Position numbers and translations under genes: made by a program. This document shows positions 1 through 12,170 of a stretch of 64,000 nucleotides of DNA, piece by piece (the first letter of the stretch is position 1; every line of letters starts with the position of its first letter). The notes beneath the pieces are model-generated. The model was not told the DNA's origin. It searched no databases and saw only the letters and a program-made list of their open reading frames with translations. This DNA is from Pyropia haitanensis. Lineage: Eukaryota; Rhodophyta; Bangiophyceae; Bangiales; Bangiaceae. The stretch covers positions 3,299,590 to 3,363,589 of the forward strand of contig SDUX01000007.1 of assembly GCA_008729055.1 (NCBI GenBank), in the 5' to 3' direction.

Positions 1-649
1 CGTCGGGCCGCCCGCGCGGTCTGGCGTCGCCGTTGCCGCCCCCGTCAGCCCCTCCAGCCGACGTGGGCGGCTCCCCCGCTCCTCCCGTCCCCCATCTTGG
101 CGGCCGCCCCAGCGCTCCTCGCTGGCCGCGACGTCGGCCGCGGCGACGGCGGCAATCGTCGACAGCACCGACTCGGGGCGTGGAAGAGCGGCACACCAGT
201 AATTGGCGCCGAACGTTGTGAACTACAATGATCCACACCGATCTTCGCAGGCCAAAAGTCGAACGTCGTCAATGAAAACCACGGGGGGGTGGAAGCTCGC
301 GGCCGCACGTGCAACGTGCGCGTCCAGCAGGCGTGCAGGAGCGCGCGCCCAACCACAAGTCGGTCGCCCCCTCGCCGTTCCATCCTCCCCGTCTGCACGT
401 CCAGGTCCTCGCCTTGCTCGGCCACCACCCACGCCGGCGCGGCCGCCCGCTTGTCAGCCCGTGGAAAGGCCACTGTGCCTCCCCCGGGGCTGGCATCCAC
501 GCGGTCGTCTGTGACCCGTGGCGGCTCGGCCGCCGCCCTCTCTTTGTTTGAGTTGCGGCCTCCCCCCTCGGGTGCCCTCCTGCCCCTGGCGCTGCCACCC
601 TCTCCCCCCTCCCCCCCCCACTCCCCGCGGCGCTCCCTCTCCCCCTGCC
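1..649. other. No supported gene; 5' flank of the phytyl ester synthase-like gene
   Basis: GC-rich sequence with overlapping open frames on both strands, all of low-complexity Arg/Pro/Ala composition and with no recognisable domain. An in-frame upstream ATG at 518 would add 44 residues to the next gene, but those residues look like translated leader (runs of proline). I see no RNA gene and no repeat unit here. Confidence 0.5.
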
Positions 650-2974
650 ATGGCGTTTGCCACGCCCATTGCCGTCGGCAGCGGCGGGCATGCCACCGCC
701 GCCGCGCACGGTTGGGCGGTCGCCACCGCTGCCGGCCGGGCGCCCCTGCCGCGCGCGGCGGCGGCGGCGGCGGCAGCGTCACGGCGTCGTACGGTCGCGT
801 CTGCTGCCAACCCCGCCCCGCCGACCGTGTCGGCGGTCGGTGGTGCTGCCAGTGACCGCGGCGGGCGGCGGCGGTCGCGCGGCCCGCTGGTAGCGACCCC
901 CCCTGCCGGCGGGGAGCCGCCGCTCGACTGCTTTGACATTGTGTGGGCGACGCCCGCCCGTCGGCTCCCAGCCGCCGGCAGCGACGGCGACGGCAGCAGC
1001 GGCAATGGCGCCACCACTGGCACGACGCCCCCCCCCCCTCCACGGACGCTCGTGTACATTGCCGGCCTGGATGGGCAGCCGCTGGGCCCCGCGCAGCTGA
1101 GCTCGGGCGCCCTCACCGCCGACTATGCGGTCGCGTCGCTGACGCACCGGCCGACCGACACGTCGTCGACGTGGGCGCAGCTGACCGCCTCGGCGGTCGC
1201 GGCGGTCGCGGCGGTTGCGGCCGCCACCGGCGCCGACCGCGTGACGCTCGTCGGCGAGTCGTTTGGCGCGCTCGTCGCGCTGCGGGTGGCGGCGGCGGCG
1301 CCGGCGGGGGCGGTCGACACGCTGACGCTGGTCAACTCGGCGACGGCCGTTGCGCGGCGCTCCCTCCCGGCCCTCACCGTCCGCGCCGTGTCGCCGCTGC
1401 TGCCGCTGCTGCAGGCCGACCTTGTCGGCGGCCGCCTGTTTTACACCGCCGCCGCGGCGGTCATGTGGGGCCTCCTCACCGACCGCACCCGCCTCGCGCG
1501 CGGCGGCGACGCCGACGCCGACGCTGACGCCGACGGCGGGTCGCCCGCTGACGGCGGGGGCGCCCCCTGGGACGCCCCCCGCGGGCTCGACGTGCGCCGC
1601 GCGCCGCTGGCGGCCACCCTCCACCGCACCCGCCTGATCCGCCAGTTTGTGGCCGCCCGCTGGGCTGATGACGCGGCCGTCGTGGCGGCCGTCGCGGGCG
1701 TCCGTGGCGGCGTCGGCCTCGTCGCGAGCGGCCGCGACCGCCTCCTCCCGTCGGTCGCCGAGGCGGACCGCCTCGCGCGGGTCCTCCGCGGCGGCGGCGT
1801 GCCCGTCTGGCGCACCACCCTCCCCGAGTCGGCGCACGCGTGCCTGCTGGAGCAGGGCGTCAGGCTCGGGGAGCTGCTCAAGGTGCACGACACGCCCGCG
1901 GGGGGGGCCGACGCGACGCGCGACCGCCGGTCGGCGGCGCCCGAAGCGCCGCCGCCACCGCCACGGCCGGTGCCGCCGTCGGCCGAAGCGGCCGCCGCCG
2001 CGACGGCGGCGGTCGAGCCGCCGCCGCCGCTGCCGCCGCCGCCGCCGCCGGGCTCGAGCGCCCGCGAGGCGCCCCCGCCCGCCGCCTACGCACGCATGGC
2101 GCTGGTGCAAAAGGTCCTCACCCCGCTGCGGGTGGCCACCAGCCCCGTCTTCCTCCACACGGACCGCGTGCGGGCGGCGGCGGTGGCCGCGCGTGGTGGC
2201 GGGCGGGGTGGCCGTGGCCGCGGCGGCGGCCGCCCGCGGCCGCTGCTGTTTGTGGGCAACCACACGTCGCTGGGCATCCTGGACCTGCCGCTGCTCGTGA
2301 CGCACCTGGTCGCCACGCACGGCCTGCCGCTGCGGTCGTTGGCGCACCCCGCCCACTTTGACCAATTTTCTACCGCGCTCCCCGGCTGGGGGGCGCTCCT
2401 CGCCGACCTTGGCGCCGTCGTCGCGACGCCCCGCAACTATGTGCGGCTGCTGGCGAGCGGCCAGCCGACGCTGCTGTTTCCGGGTGGCGCCCGGGAGGTT
2501 GCCACCCGCACCGCCGACGCGCGCTACCAACTACACTGGGAGGAGGGCTCCTTTGTCCGCGCCGCCGCTCGCCACGGCGCGCTCATCATCCCTGTCGCGA
2601 GCGTCGGCGTCGAGGACGCGACGGGCATTGTCGTCGACGGCCCGGGGATGCTGGCCGCGCCGCTCGGCATTGGCGCGGCCATCCGCGCGGCCGTCGCGGC
2701 GGCGGGCCTCGACCGGGACAACCTGATGCCGCTCGTCGCGCCAACGCCGGGCGGCGAGCGGTTTTACTTTTCGTTTGGCGAGCCGATCGACGCGGCCGCC
2801 GCGGCCGCGGCCGGCGACGACGCCGACGCGCTGTTTGCGCGCGTCAAGGCGGCGGTGGAGGCGGAGATTGGGGCGGCGATGGCGTACCGGCGGCGGGATG
2901 GGGGGCGGTACCTGCGGGGGCGCCTCGTGGGGGGGGGGGTCGACCGCGTGCTGGGGGGGGTCGACTTTTTTTGA
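650..2974 (+). CDS. Phytyl ester synthase-like alpha/beta hydrolase-acyltransferase, plastid-targeted
   Basis: A single-exon protein of 774 residues that resembles plant PES1/PES2 (esterase/lipase/thioesterase family), which makes phytyl esters and triacylglycerol in plastids. The alanine/arginine-rich first ~60 residues look like a plastid transit peptide. The N-terminal alpha/beta hydrolase domain begins near LVYIAGLDG. It has a nucleophile elbow GESFG (Ser204), a likely acid in GRDRLLP and a likely His396 in ESAHACLL. After a Pro/Ala linker comes a lysophospholipid-acyltransferase-like domain, with GNHTSLG (His538) followed by LLFPGGAREV, the block typical of PES proteins. The start at 650 was preferred to the in-frame ATG at 518 because the transit-like sequence begins there. 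The order hydrolase then acyltransferase and the FPGG block support the family firmly. The preferred acyl acceptor (phytol or diacylglycerol) cannot be read from the sequence. Confidence 0.85.
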   Translation: MAFATPIAVGSGGHATAAAHGWAVATAAGRAPLPRAAAAAAAASRRRTVASAANPAPPTVSAVGGAASDRGGRRRSRGPLVATPPAGGEPPLDCFDIVWATPARRLPAAGSDGDGSSGNGATTGTTPPPPPRTLVYIAGLDGQPLGPAQLSSGALTADYAVASLTHRPTDTSSTWAQLTASAVAAVAAVAAATGADRVTLVGESFGALVALRVAAAAPAGAVDTLTLVNSATAVARRSLPALTVRAVSPLLPLLQADLVGGRLFYTAAAAVMWGLLTDRTRLARGGDADADADADGGSPADGGGAPWDAPRGLDVRRAPLAATLHRTRLIRQFVAARWADDAAVVAAVAGVRGGVGLVASGRDRLLPSVAEADRLARVLRGGGVPVWRTTLPESAHACLLEQGVRLGELLKVHDTPAGGADATRDRRSAAPEAPPPPPRPVPPSAEAAAAATAAVEPPPPLPPPPPPGSSAREAPPPAAYARMALVQKVLTPLRVATSPVFLHTDRVRAAAVAARGGGRGGRGRGGGRPRPLLFVGNHTSLGILDLPLLVTHLVATHGLPLRSLAHPAHFDQFSTALPGWGALLADLGAVVATPRNYVRLLASGQPTLLFPGGAREVATRTADARYQLHWEEGSFVRAAARHGALIIPVASVGVEDATGIVVDGPGMLAAPLGIGAAIRAAVAAAGLDRDNLMPLVAPTPGGERFYFSFGEPIDAAAAAAAGDDADALFARVKAAVEAEIGAAMAYRRRDGGRYLRGRLVGGGVDRVLGGVDFF

Positions 2975-3272
2975 GCGCGTCCGCCCGGGGGGTGGAGGGG
3001 CGCAGTGGCGTAGGAGGCGAGCGTGTGGCCGTGAGGAGGGAGGGGCGAGAGTGAGGGCGTGGCGCGGTGTAGGAGAGGCAGGCGTGGCGGGGGAGAGACG
3101 GACGGAAGGCTCTCTGCCCGTGGCACCCTGGCGAGCGTCGCTGACGAGCGTCGTCCAACCGCCACGGCCGCGACCCGATGCCCCCCCCCCCTGTAGAGGA
3201 TGCTGCGCTGCCCTCCTGTAGGCCTGGGGCACTGGGTCACGCCCTCGACCAGCGGGCCTCGCGCCCCACATC
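2975..3272. other. Intergenic stretch between convergent genes
   Basis: About 300 bases between the stop of the PES-like gene and the probable 3' end of the convergent kelch-b561 gene. It is G-rich with short C runs. I see no gene, and no poly(A) signal that I can defend. Confidence 0.5.
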
Positions 3273-3624
3273 TCATCCGTTGCCCTCGCGAACTGTCATT
3301 GTCATTGTTATTGATCCCTTAGTCATGGGCCGGGCGGTGAGGGAGGGAGGGAGCGTGGGCAGCCCCTCCCCCGCCCCCCCCCCCCCCCCCCCCCCGCCCC
3401 CTCCCGCTATTGCTCCCATGGCGGCGGCGCCCTCCCTCCCCCCCCCCCGGGTGCCCCCGCCCGCCGCGGTGCCCCCCCTCGTCGTACGGCCGCCCCCCCC
3501 CCCCACCCACCCGTCGCCCACCACCGCCCGCGCCGACGATGGCGGCGACGCGGGCGGCCGCTCCGCCCGCGCCGCCCACGCCGCGACCGCCGAGCTCACA
3601 CTCGCCGGCGGGCTGCCGCCGCGC

Positions 3625-3669
<45 letters not shown>

Positions 3670-3888
3670 CAGCCGCCCCCCCCCCATCCACGCACGGGCA
3701 ATGGCGCCGCCACCGCGGCAGCGGCGGCGTCCGCGTCGGCGCCGTACCCACGGCCGGCGGCGGCCAGCCGCGGCGGCGGCGACGGCGGCCGCGGTCCGAG
3801 CGTCCGCCGCCACGCGTCGACCCCCCCCGCGTCCACACCGGGCGCGCCCCCTCCCTCCCCCCGCCCGTCCTCATCCAGTGGTACGAGC

Positions 3889-3929
<41 letters not shown>

Positions 3930-5550
3930 GCCGCCGCGTGCACGACGGCGGTCCCCCGCGGCGGGGGGATGCGGTGCCGCCGCGGCCCAAGCGGGGTCCC
4001 CCCGGGCGTCCCCCCCCCCGCCGCCCTCGGTGCGCCCGCCGAGCGCGGCGGCCGCCGCCGCGCGCGCGCGCGCGGCGGTGCGGCGCTCGTCGCTCGCCGC
4101 CGCGCGGGCGGCGGCGATCGTCGAGCCCGCCGCCTTGACCGCCGCCACGTCCGCCGCGCCGCCGTCGGGGAGGGGGTGGCGCCGGCCGCGGCGGCCGCCA
4201 CCCACACCGCCGCCACCCCCCCGCCCGCGCCACCGCCGCCGCCACCACCGCCGCCGCCGACGACGCCCACGCACGAGGAGCCGCGGTCGCCGCCGTCGCC
4301 GCCCGACCGGGACGGCCGGCCGCCGCGGCCGACGCGGAGTCCGGACAGGAGGGCGGCGGTGAGGGCGAGCACAAGCGATAGCACCAGCGCGTGCGCCCAA
4401 AAAATGACGGGCAAGAGGAGGGCCAGGAGCCCCATGACAACGTTGGCCGAGCCGAGCACAAACGTTGCCCAGCCGAGGACCGCGTGCGTCGCCCGCCACG
4501 CGCGGGTCATCTCGACAAGGGAGGGGGGGAGGGGCGCCACCGATGCGCCGTCGCCGCCGCCCGCCCAGTCACTGGTGCTCGCGTCGACGCCGCCGTTCGC
4601 GTCCATCGGCCGCCACTGGCCCGACACGGACAGGCTGCCAAACGTGGAGTAGGGCTCCCCGTACGCCGGGTGGCCGTCGCCGACGCTGTCGCCGCCGCCC
4701 GCGCTTCGGCCGCCACCGCCAACGCCGCCGCCGACGCTGCCGGCGGGAGCCCCCCGCGGCGCCATCTCCCCCGCCATTCCCGTCCGTGCGGCGCGGCCGC
4801 GAGGTGGCCCGCGGCGGGCGCTCGCGGCCACCTGCCGCGCGCGCTCCGCCGCGAGGCGGCGCTGAAAGAAATACGCCGCCACCGCCGGCGCGACGAGCGC
4901 CAGCTGCAGCGTAAACAGCGCGAGGACGACCACGCCGAGCGTCGCGTGCGCAAAGGAGCTCGGCTTGCCGGCGCGCCCATAGTGGACGACGCCAAACGCG
5001 GCGTAGAAGCACGCGGCGGCGGCGACCTGCGAGCCGGCGTGGACCGCCATACGGGTGCGCGGGTAAAGGGATGGCTGCCAAAAGCGGCCGGTGAAGGCGC
5101 CGACCGGCAGGAGCACGCCGACCGACACAAACATCAGCAGCCCGTGGATGTCGGGCAGGACCCACGTGCGGCCGCCGCCGGTGAGGATGCGCGGCGGCCC
5201 GTCGTACTTGTCGGCCGCCTGGCTCAACGACCCGGCCGCCGGCGCGGTGCCGTCGACGCCGGCCGCCGCCGCTGCCGTGCCAGCCGCGATTGCGGCGAGC
5301 GCGGCCTCCCCCTCGCTGAGCACCTCCACCTTGAGGAGGTGCGTCGGGAAGCTCCCATCCGCCGCGGCCTGCCCCCCCCAGAGCAGGTAAAACTGGCGGG
5401 GCTTTGGCGTCGCCGCCACCCCGCCGGGCGTCGCGTTGCCCGCTGCGCCACCCCCCGCCGCGGCCGGCAGCGGCGGTGATGCCGGCGGCGGCAGCCCGTC
5501 GCGGCCGTCGGTGCCGCCGGCAGCGTCGCCGGCGGGGGCGGCGGGCTCAG

Positions 5551-5588
<38 letters not shown>

Positions 5589-6952
5589 AGCGCAACGGGC
5601 GGGAACGTGGCGCCAGGGGGGAGCCCCGGGAAGCCCGGCGGCACCGTCGCGCCGGGCGCAAAGGGCGGCGCCGCGGGCGGCGGGAAGGTCGCGCCGGGCG
5701 GCAGGCCGGGCACGCCGGGCGGCACCGTCGCGCCGGGCGCAAACGGCGGCAGCAGCGGCGGGGGGGGGGGGGGAGGGCGGGGTCACCCCCCGCCTCCCCT
5801 TGCCGGGCCACCGCCGCGGCGGCGGCCGCGGCGGGCGGCACCGCCGCCGCCGCCGCCGCCGCGGCCGTGTCGGTCGGCACGGGGGGCGGCCCCCCCCCGG
5901 CGGCAGCGACGCCCGCCGCCGCCGCCGCGGCTTCCGTGCTGACGCCGAGCGTGGCCGGGTTCCCCCCCCCCCCCTGCCCCTGCGCGTAGGCCACCACCGA
6001 CAGCGCGGCGCCGACGCGGACGGCGGTCATGGTGTGGCGGCCCGCGTCGGCCCCCCCCCACACGATCCGCTCGCGGGTCCACGTCTCGGCGGCGGCGTCG
6101 AGGACGCGGAGCTCAAACGGGTCCACCTGCGGGCGGCCCACCAGCTGCCGGTACGGCCCGTCGAGCGGGTCCGTCGTCGACCCGCCGTACAGCACCACAG
6201 TGTCGCCGGCAGGGCCCGGGCCAATGTACGTGGCCGCCGCGGGCGCAAACGCCGCGACGGGGCCAAACGGCAGCTGGTGCCAGACGGTGCGCGTGTCGCG
6301 CGCGCGCGCCGGGTCGGGCGCCGCCATCTGTGACGTGGCGCGGGCGCCATACACCCACGCCGCGTCTGACGGGCACGGCCCGCCCGCGTCGGTGCCGGCG
6401 TAGCACCCGCCGTACACGACGAGCTTGCCGCTCTCGGTCTGGACGGACCCCATCTTGGTCGCCGCGTGCATGTCCCACATGGCGTACGCGCCGACGGGCG
6501 CGGCGAGGCGGGACCACGTCGCGTTGGCCGGCCCCGCCATCAGCGCCATGTACGTGTCGCTGAGGAGGGAGCCGTCCGGCCCGGCGCCGTGGCTGATGAG
6601 CACCCCGAGCGTCGCGCCCGACCCGATCCGCCGTGACCCGTACGCGGGGAGGTACCGCGGGTCGGGCCGCGGGCCCGCCTGCACGACGCGCACCCACTGC
6701 CGCCGCCGCAACGACAGGGACCACATGTCCCCAAAGACGTGCTTGCCGTCGGTGCCGCCCCAGAGGACGAGCGTCAGGTCCCCACCGTTGGTGCTGTTGC
6801 TGCCGGGGTGCAGGCCGCCGGCGGTGCCGTAGCGCGGGGCGGGGCGGACGCCCCAGCTGGGCGCCCCCGCCGCGACCGTGCCCGGGTCCGACGTGTCCGG
6901 GCCGACCACGTTGCCGTCGGCGTCGACGGGTCCGCCGGCGGCGGCGACCCCA

Positions 6953-6987
<35 letters not shown>

Positions 6988-7590
6988 GTCGGCGCCGCGC
7001 ACCTCCCCCCCCCCGCCCGTCCCCGGCGCCGGCCCGACGAGCAGCGTCCACTCGTTGAGGCCAACGTCATAGTACCACGTGTCGTCAAAGATGTGGCTGT
7101 CGTTCCGCCCGCCGTGGATGATAATAAAGTGCCGCCCGTCGAGCGACGCCTGCTGCAGCTGCAGGTGGTCCCGCCGCCCGGCGGGGCGCGCCCGCCCCGC
7201 CGCCGTGTGCACCACGCTCATCCGGTAGACGGGCGGGCCGCGGGCGGCCGCGTCGCTGACGCCAGCGTCCGAGTCGGGCCCCTGCGCCGTCGGCACGGGC
7301 GCCGCGGCGGGGGCGGTGGGCGTGGCGGCCGGCGGTACCGCCTGCCGCGCACTGGGGGGGTGGCGCGCCGCACCAAAGGCGACGCCGGCGGAGGGGGACG
7401 GCAGCGGGGAGGTGTGGAGGCGGCGGGGGGGGGGGGGAGGGCGCCCGCGACGGCCGACGGGAGGGCGGTGAAGAGGGTGGCCGCCGCCGCAACGGCGGCG
7501 GCCGTGGCGGCCGCCACCCACCGCTGCCGTCGCCGCCGGTGGGGGAGGGGTGCCGGGGGGGGGAGCGGCAGCCCGGCACGGTGTGGGCAA
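3273..7590 (-). CDS. Kelch-repeat and cytochrome b561 domain membrane protein, reading frame broken at homopolymers
   Basis: The N-terminal half (about 7150-5990) carries kelch-type repeats such as FIIIHGGRNDSHIFDDTWYY, LVLWGGTDG..FGDMWSL and KLVVYGGCYAG, which should form a beta-propeller. A Pro/Gly-rich linker follows. The C-terminal half (about 5200-4340) holds a cytochrome b561/ferric-reductase-type membrane domain with four spaced histidine motifs (DIHGLLMF, RMAVHAGSQ, FAHATLG, ATHAVLGW) and five or more hydrophobic helices. In that family the histidines bind two haems for transmembrane electron transfer. Frame is lost at three G/C runs: 7425-7437, 5760-5773 and about 4216-4222. Upstream of the first break, another frame encodes an Arg-rich then hydrophobic segment (about 7521-7441) that looks like a signal anchor, so the true start probably lies near 7.5-7.9 kb. 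The tail after the last helix (K, D and E present near VAAVKAAGSTIAAARAA) is less certain, and the 3' limit is approximate. Exact substrate unknown. Confidence 0.65.
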
Positions 7591-7802
7591 CGCGGCGCGG
7601 CGGCATCGCCGCGGCCGCCGGCTGGCGGCGTGACGCCCGTGGCGGTGCCGCGGCGGCCGGCAGGGGCACGGGCGGCAGGCGGCCGCGGCAGCGGCGGCGG
7701 CGCCCGTCCCCGCGCGTCGCGTAACCGACCGCCGCTGCCACCGCTGCCGCCGCCGCTGCCAACGTCGCTGCCGCTGCCGCCACCGCCGCCGCAGCCGCCG
7801 CA

Positions 7803-7837
<35 letters not shown>

Positions 7838-9067
7838 AGCGGTCACCGCCATGGGTACCGGCGGTCGCCGCTGCCGCCTGGTAGCGGCGGCGAGCAGCCA
7901 TGCGACCGCCGCCGCCGGCAGCCGCCGTCGGCCACCCACCGATCCACGGCGGCGCCATGCTGGGGGGGGGCCGTACCGCCGGGGAGAAGATGGTCGGCAG
8001 CGGTAGGCCGCGGCGGGGGAGGGGGGGAGGGCGGGGCGGCGGCGGCGGCGGCGAGGGGAGGTGTCGCGGGAGATACAAGAGAGAAGAAGGAAGGGGGGGG
8101 GGGAAGGAGAGGCGGGGGGAGGCGCGGAGGAGGGGGGGGGGGGTTGCGAGCCACCACGGGACCGTGCGGGGCCACCGCCGCCGCGCGGCCGCGGTGGCCC
8201 CACCCGGGCGGGCGCGCCGACGGGGTGACCCCCCCGCCGCCGCGGGCGGCGCCCCCCCCGCGCCGCCGCCGCGTGCGCCAACGCGGCGGGACGGCAGCGG
8301 CGCCGCGGCGGCGGCCGCCCGCCGAGCCGAGGGGAGGGCCGAGCAGACGACGCCGCGGGGGGGGGCGGGGGGGGGGGCGTCGTTGGGGGGGAGGCGGTAC
8401 GCGACCGTAGCGCGCGGCGCGACCGCGACGCGCGCGGCCGCCGCCGGCCGCGCGTGGGGCTCCCGGTGCCCCCCCCTGGCGGGCCTGCCGGCGGCCGCGG
8501 CGGGTGGCGTCCGTCCCCCCCTCTGCGCCCCTGCAAAGTCCACTGGCGCGGTCGGCTGGGTCGGTCTGCACGTGCGGGGGGGGGGGGGGTGGGGGGGACG
8601 GGACCCCGCGGGTGCGCCCACGCCGCGCGTGGCGTGGCGTGGCGGCGGCGAGCCACTCGGTCGGCGCGCCGCCCCCGCCCCGCCGCGGCGTGTCGGCCTC
8701 GCGGCACGTGACGGCGGTGGTGCCGTCGGCCGAGGGGGGGGGGGGTGACGCCAACGGCAGCCGCAGCGGCCGCGGCGGCAGCGGCGGCAGCGGCGGCGGT
8801 GGTGGGCGGCGGCAGCGGCGGGGTTGGTGGAGGGGGTGCGCGTGCGCGTCGGCGTGCCGCCGCGTGTGGCAGCCCGCGGCGGTGGGGGTGGGCACCAGCG
8901 GCCTGCGGGTGGTGCGGGGCGGCGGGTGGGCGTGGGCGTGGGCGGGGGGGGGGGGGGGGGGGGAAGCGGCGGCTGGGGTAACGCGTGGGAGCCGCCCCGA
9001 CGGTGGGGGGCTGCCGAGAGCACCGGCGCTGTGGGGGCGGGGGGGGGGGCGCCGCCGCCGCCGCCGC

Positions 9068-9099
<32 letters not shown>

Positions 9100-9921
9100 G
9101 GCGGCCAAGACGGGACGCTGCGGCGGGCCGACGCGCCGGCGGCGGCCGCCGGCGGCCGCGGCGGTGACAGGGGCGGCCGACGGCCGGCGCGGACGGGGGG
9201 GGGGAGGAGGGGGGGGGGGGGGGGGTGGGGGGCGTGCCGCCGCGCCGCCACGCGGGCGTTGCCACGCCGCGGCCGCCGGCGGGGCGCGCGTCAGTCGCAC
9301 CCGCCGCATCGTCACGGATCGGGGGGGGGATCGTCTGGCGCGGCGCCAGCCGAAGGAGGGGGAGGGGGAGGGGGGGGGGGGGGGGCGGCCGCCACGGCGG
9401 TTTTTTTTTTTTTTTTTGCGTGTCGCGCGCCGCGGCGGCGGCGGCGGCGGCCGCGGCGGCGGTGGCGGCGGCGGCGGCGGGTTTGCCGTACGGCGTTTTG
9501 TCCCGCCGCGGCTGCCGCGGTGCTGTGAGGATGGGGGGGGGGGGGGGGGGGGGCGCCAGCGAGGCAACGCGTCGAGGGGGGGAGGGGGGGCACGCCGCGT
9601 GGGGAAGGGGGGGGGGTGTGGCTTGCGGCCGCCGCGCCGGCGGCCGCGGCGGCGGCGAAAGTGGCGCTCCCTGCCCAGTCGCAGGCACCGTCGGACGCTG
9701 CTGCCGGGCCTTCCCCCCCCTCCGCCTTGCCGGCCGCGGGTGTAGCGTAGGCCGCGGCGGCGGCGGGGGGGGGAGGCGCGCTGCGTGGTGGCCCCCGCCG
9801 CCAGGACGGGTGGCCCGGCTCGCCGGCGGCTGGCGGCGCGGTCGCCGCCCGCGACGGGCGCCGTTGGCCTGCCGGCCCGGCCGGCCGCCGCGGCGGCCGT
9901 CGCGGCCGCCGCGGCGGCGGC

Positions 9922-9957
<36 letters not shown>

Positions 9958-10570
9958 CGCGGCGGAGGAGGGGGGGTTGGAGGTGGGCGGCCGGCCGGGC
10001 GGCCGGCCGGCCGGCCGGCTGGGCGGGCGAGTGGGCAGTGGGGTGGAGGGGTACCCTGACCCGCGCTGCCGCCGCACCCACCACTGCTCCGCTCTCCATT
10101 CTGTGGGTGCGTGGGGGGGGTTGGGTGCCGCGGCTGGGAGGCGCGAGGCAGGTCTCTCTGCCCACGGAAGACCGCTACGGCTGCGTGCAGGGCGCGGAGG
10201 CCGGGGAGGCACCACGTTTCTTGCCCCGCCTCTGCCCCCCCACTCAGATTCTGTCCAGCGAGGCGGGCCACGACGCGATCTGCGGCTCCATCGGCAGTGC
10301 CGCCATCTGACCCGGGGATCACGAGTGACGCGCGATTGATCCAGCTGGCCCGACGCGCGCGAGCGTCGGCTACTGTTCGGTCCCGGTAATTTGAGTGTTC
10401 CCATGCGCGCTTGATCCATTAGGAGTCGTGATATAGCCTGGTCAGGTACTCAATCTATATTGACAAGTTTGATTTTGCGAATTTAAGTACACATTGTATT
10501 CTGTATTTACCACAAGAGCCACCGGAACAAATCGCCACGTCACGGGCCACGTCTTCAACTGAGATTCCGA
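7591..10570. other. Very GC-rich, homopolymer-rich region without a supported gene
   Basis: Several open frames of 280-1026 codons overlap on both strands, but they are only Pro/Arg/Gly/Ala low complexity created by the base composition. The part next to 7590 probably contains the N-terminus of the kelch-b561 gene. The rest has many G or C runs of ten or more, CCG/CGG triplet tracts, a T15 run at about 9402-9416 and a short AT-rich island at about 10420-10520 that may be a promoter or intergenic boundary. No domain was recognised. Confidence 0.45.
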
Positions 10571-10617
10571 CACCATGCGCTTCAGGTGCAGAATATCTTG
10601 CCCGACCATTCAACCAT

Positions 10618-11079
10618 GGCGCTCCATTGCTGTGCGTGCTCCACTTGCACGTGCACCGCTGGCAAGTGGCCTATCGCATCCGCCTCCCCACCGAGACCGC
10701 CGCCGGGCCGGGTCGCTGCCGCAGCACCCCCGCCCGCGGCGGGCGCCGCTGGCGCCGCGGTGTGGTTCTCCCCGCACCGCGTGACGGCGCACCCGTGCCC
10801 GGTGCGGCAGTCCCCCCCCTCTGGTGCCCCGCTCTTCCACGCGTCGGCCGTGGAAGCCGCGGCCTGGGTTTCCAGCCGGGGAAACACTGCCCAACAGGCG
10901 GGGGTGCGCCAAAGAAGGGGGGAGGTGTCAGCGTCGACGCGAGAGCGGGGCACGAATGTTATCCCGCCCCCCTCCCCCCCCCGCCTGCCGCGGTGCCGCG
11001 TCGATACTTTCTTTTTCCTCCTGCTGTCGGGTCGGTCCAGGGACACTGGCTGTTCCATGCGCCAGCACGCCCTGTGACC
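10618..11079 (+). CDS. Candidate ORF with a cysteine-rich N-terminus, unidentified
   Basis: This 153-codon frame starts MALHCCACSTCTCTAGKW, placing six cysteines within 13 residues, and continues with mixed composition and G/C-ending codons. It follows an AT-rich island, where a promoter could lie. Arguments against it: no known domain, no clear metal-binding family pattern beyond the first 20 residues, and a competing open frame on the opposite strand. It may be a small Cys-rich (metal-binding) protein or a chance frame. An in-frame ATG exists at 10586. Confidence 0.22.
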
Positions 11080-11815
11080 TGAAGGCTGCGCGAGCAAACA
11101 TCTGCGCAGCCCCCCCTCGAACCCCTCTCGCTGGCGGTCCCCCGCCGCCACACCCATCCGCATGGCCCAGTGCAGGGCGTGGCGGAGTCGCTGCTGGCAC
11201 ATGTGCCCGCCCCCCCCCCGCTCCCCCCCTGCTGTTAGCGGGGTGACCGGGCAACCGTGGCTGGGGGGCGTGGGGTCGGTGCCACGAGTGGGTGCGGCTG
11301 CGCCCGCCTGCAGGATTGCGGGAGACGGGGGTGGGAGAGGGGCAGGGGAGACGCGGGGCGCATGTGTCCGCGTATCTGCAGGGGCAAGCGACGCTATGGG
11401 GGGGGGGGGGGAGGGGGGCACCAGTTACGCCGGCTGAGCGTCCCTGTGCGTGACCGTGCCAGGCGGTGGTCCACGCATGTTGGGCTGCGGCCGGGGTGTT
11501 GGCGGCGACCACGGCGGGGGGGTGTTGACTCTCCACCCATCTGCCGCCGGCCGTGTCATGGGGTGGTGGCGGCTGTGGGGAGGGAAGGCGGGGAAGAGAT
11601 AGTGTCCACAGCAACATGTTGTCAACGTTGCCATCTGGTCGACGCCTGGCGCCGCGGGCGGGGAAACACAAGAACAGCGCTTGTCGCCGTCACCAAAGGT
11701 GCATCCCAGCGGCATATAGCAACACACGAATAGAGTGACAGTGACGGCAACATCAGCGGGGTGCCGACGAGCAGGATGAAGAGAAGAGATATCTTGCTGG
11801 TTCATCTATGTACAC

Positions 11816-11838
11816 CAGGCTGCTGCTAGAGCAGCCTG
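11816..11838. repeat. Perfect 9-bp inverted repeat (hairpin)
   Basis: CAGGCTGCT at 11816-11824 and its exact reverse complement AGCAGCCTG at 11830-11838 are separated by GCTAG. There is no T-rich tail and no flanking gene end, so no terminator role is claimed. Confidence 0.6.
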
Positions 11839-12170
11839 CTAGAAATACAAGACTATAGCGATTGCCCACACAATAAAAAAAAAGACACTCACCAAAGCCC
11901 CGCTGCGCCTCAACGGGAACAGCGCGCAAGGACACAAGAGACGACATCGACGCGACACAGCAGCACTACCGAGCATCACGGATACGGAAAAATACACGCA
12001 CGCACAGAAGACGCGCCCGTCGACGCCACCCCCACGTCCTCAGCCCTACCAGAGCAACCATATGCCCATCAGATGAGGACATCAACCGCAGCAGTCACAG
12101 CGGTCACATCTTCACGCTGGATAGATGCAGCCGAGGCAGCGGAGGAACGACAGAACCCCGACGCTCGGAT

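Noticed and set aside
779..2530. 583-codon minus-strand open frame
   Set aside because: Antisense of the PES-like gene, Arg-rich and without domains.
7085..10165. 1,026-codon minus-strand open frame
   Set aside because: Pro/Arg/Ala low complexity without a domain. Its length follows from the near absence of A/T-containing stop codons in this GC-rich stretch.
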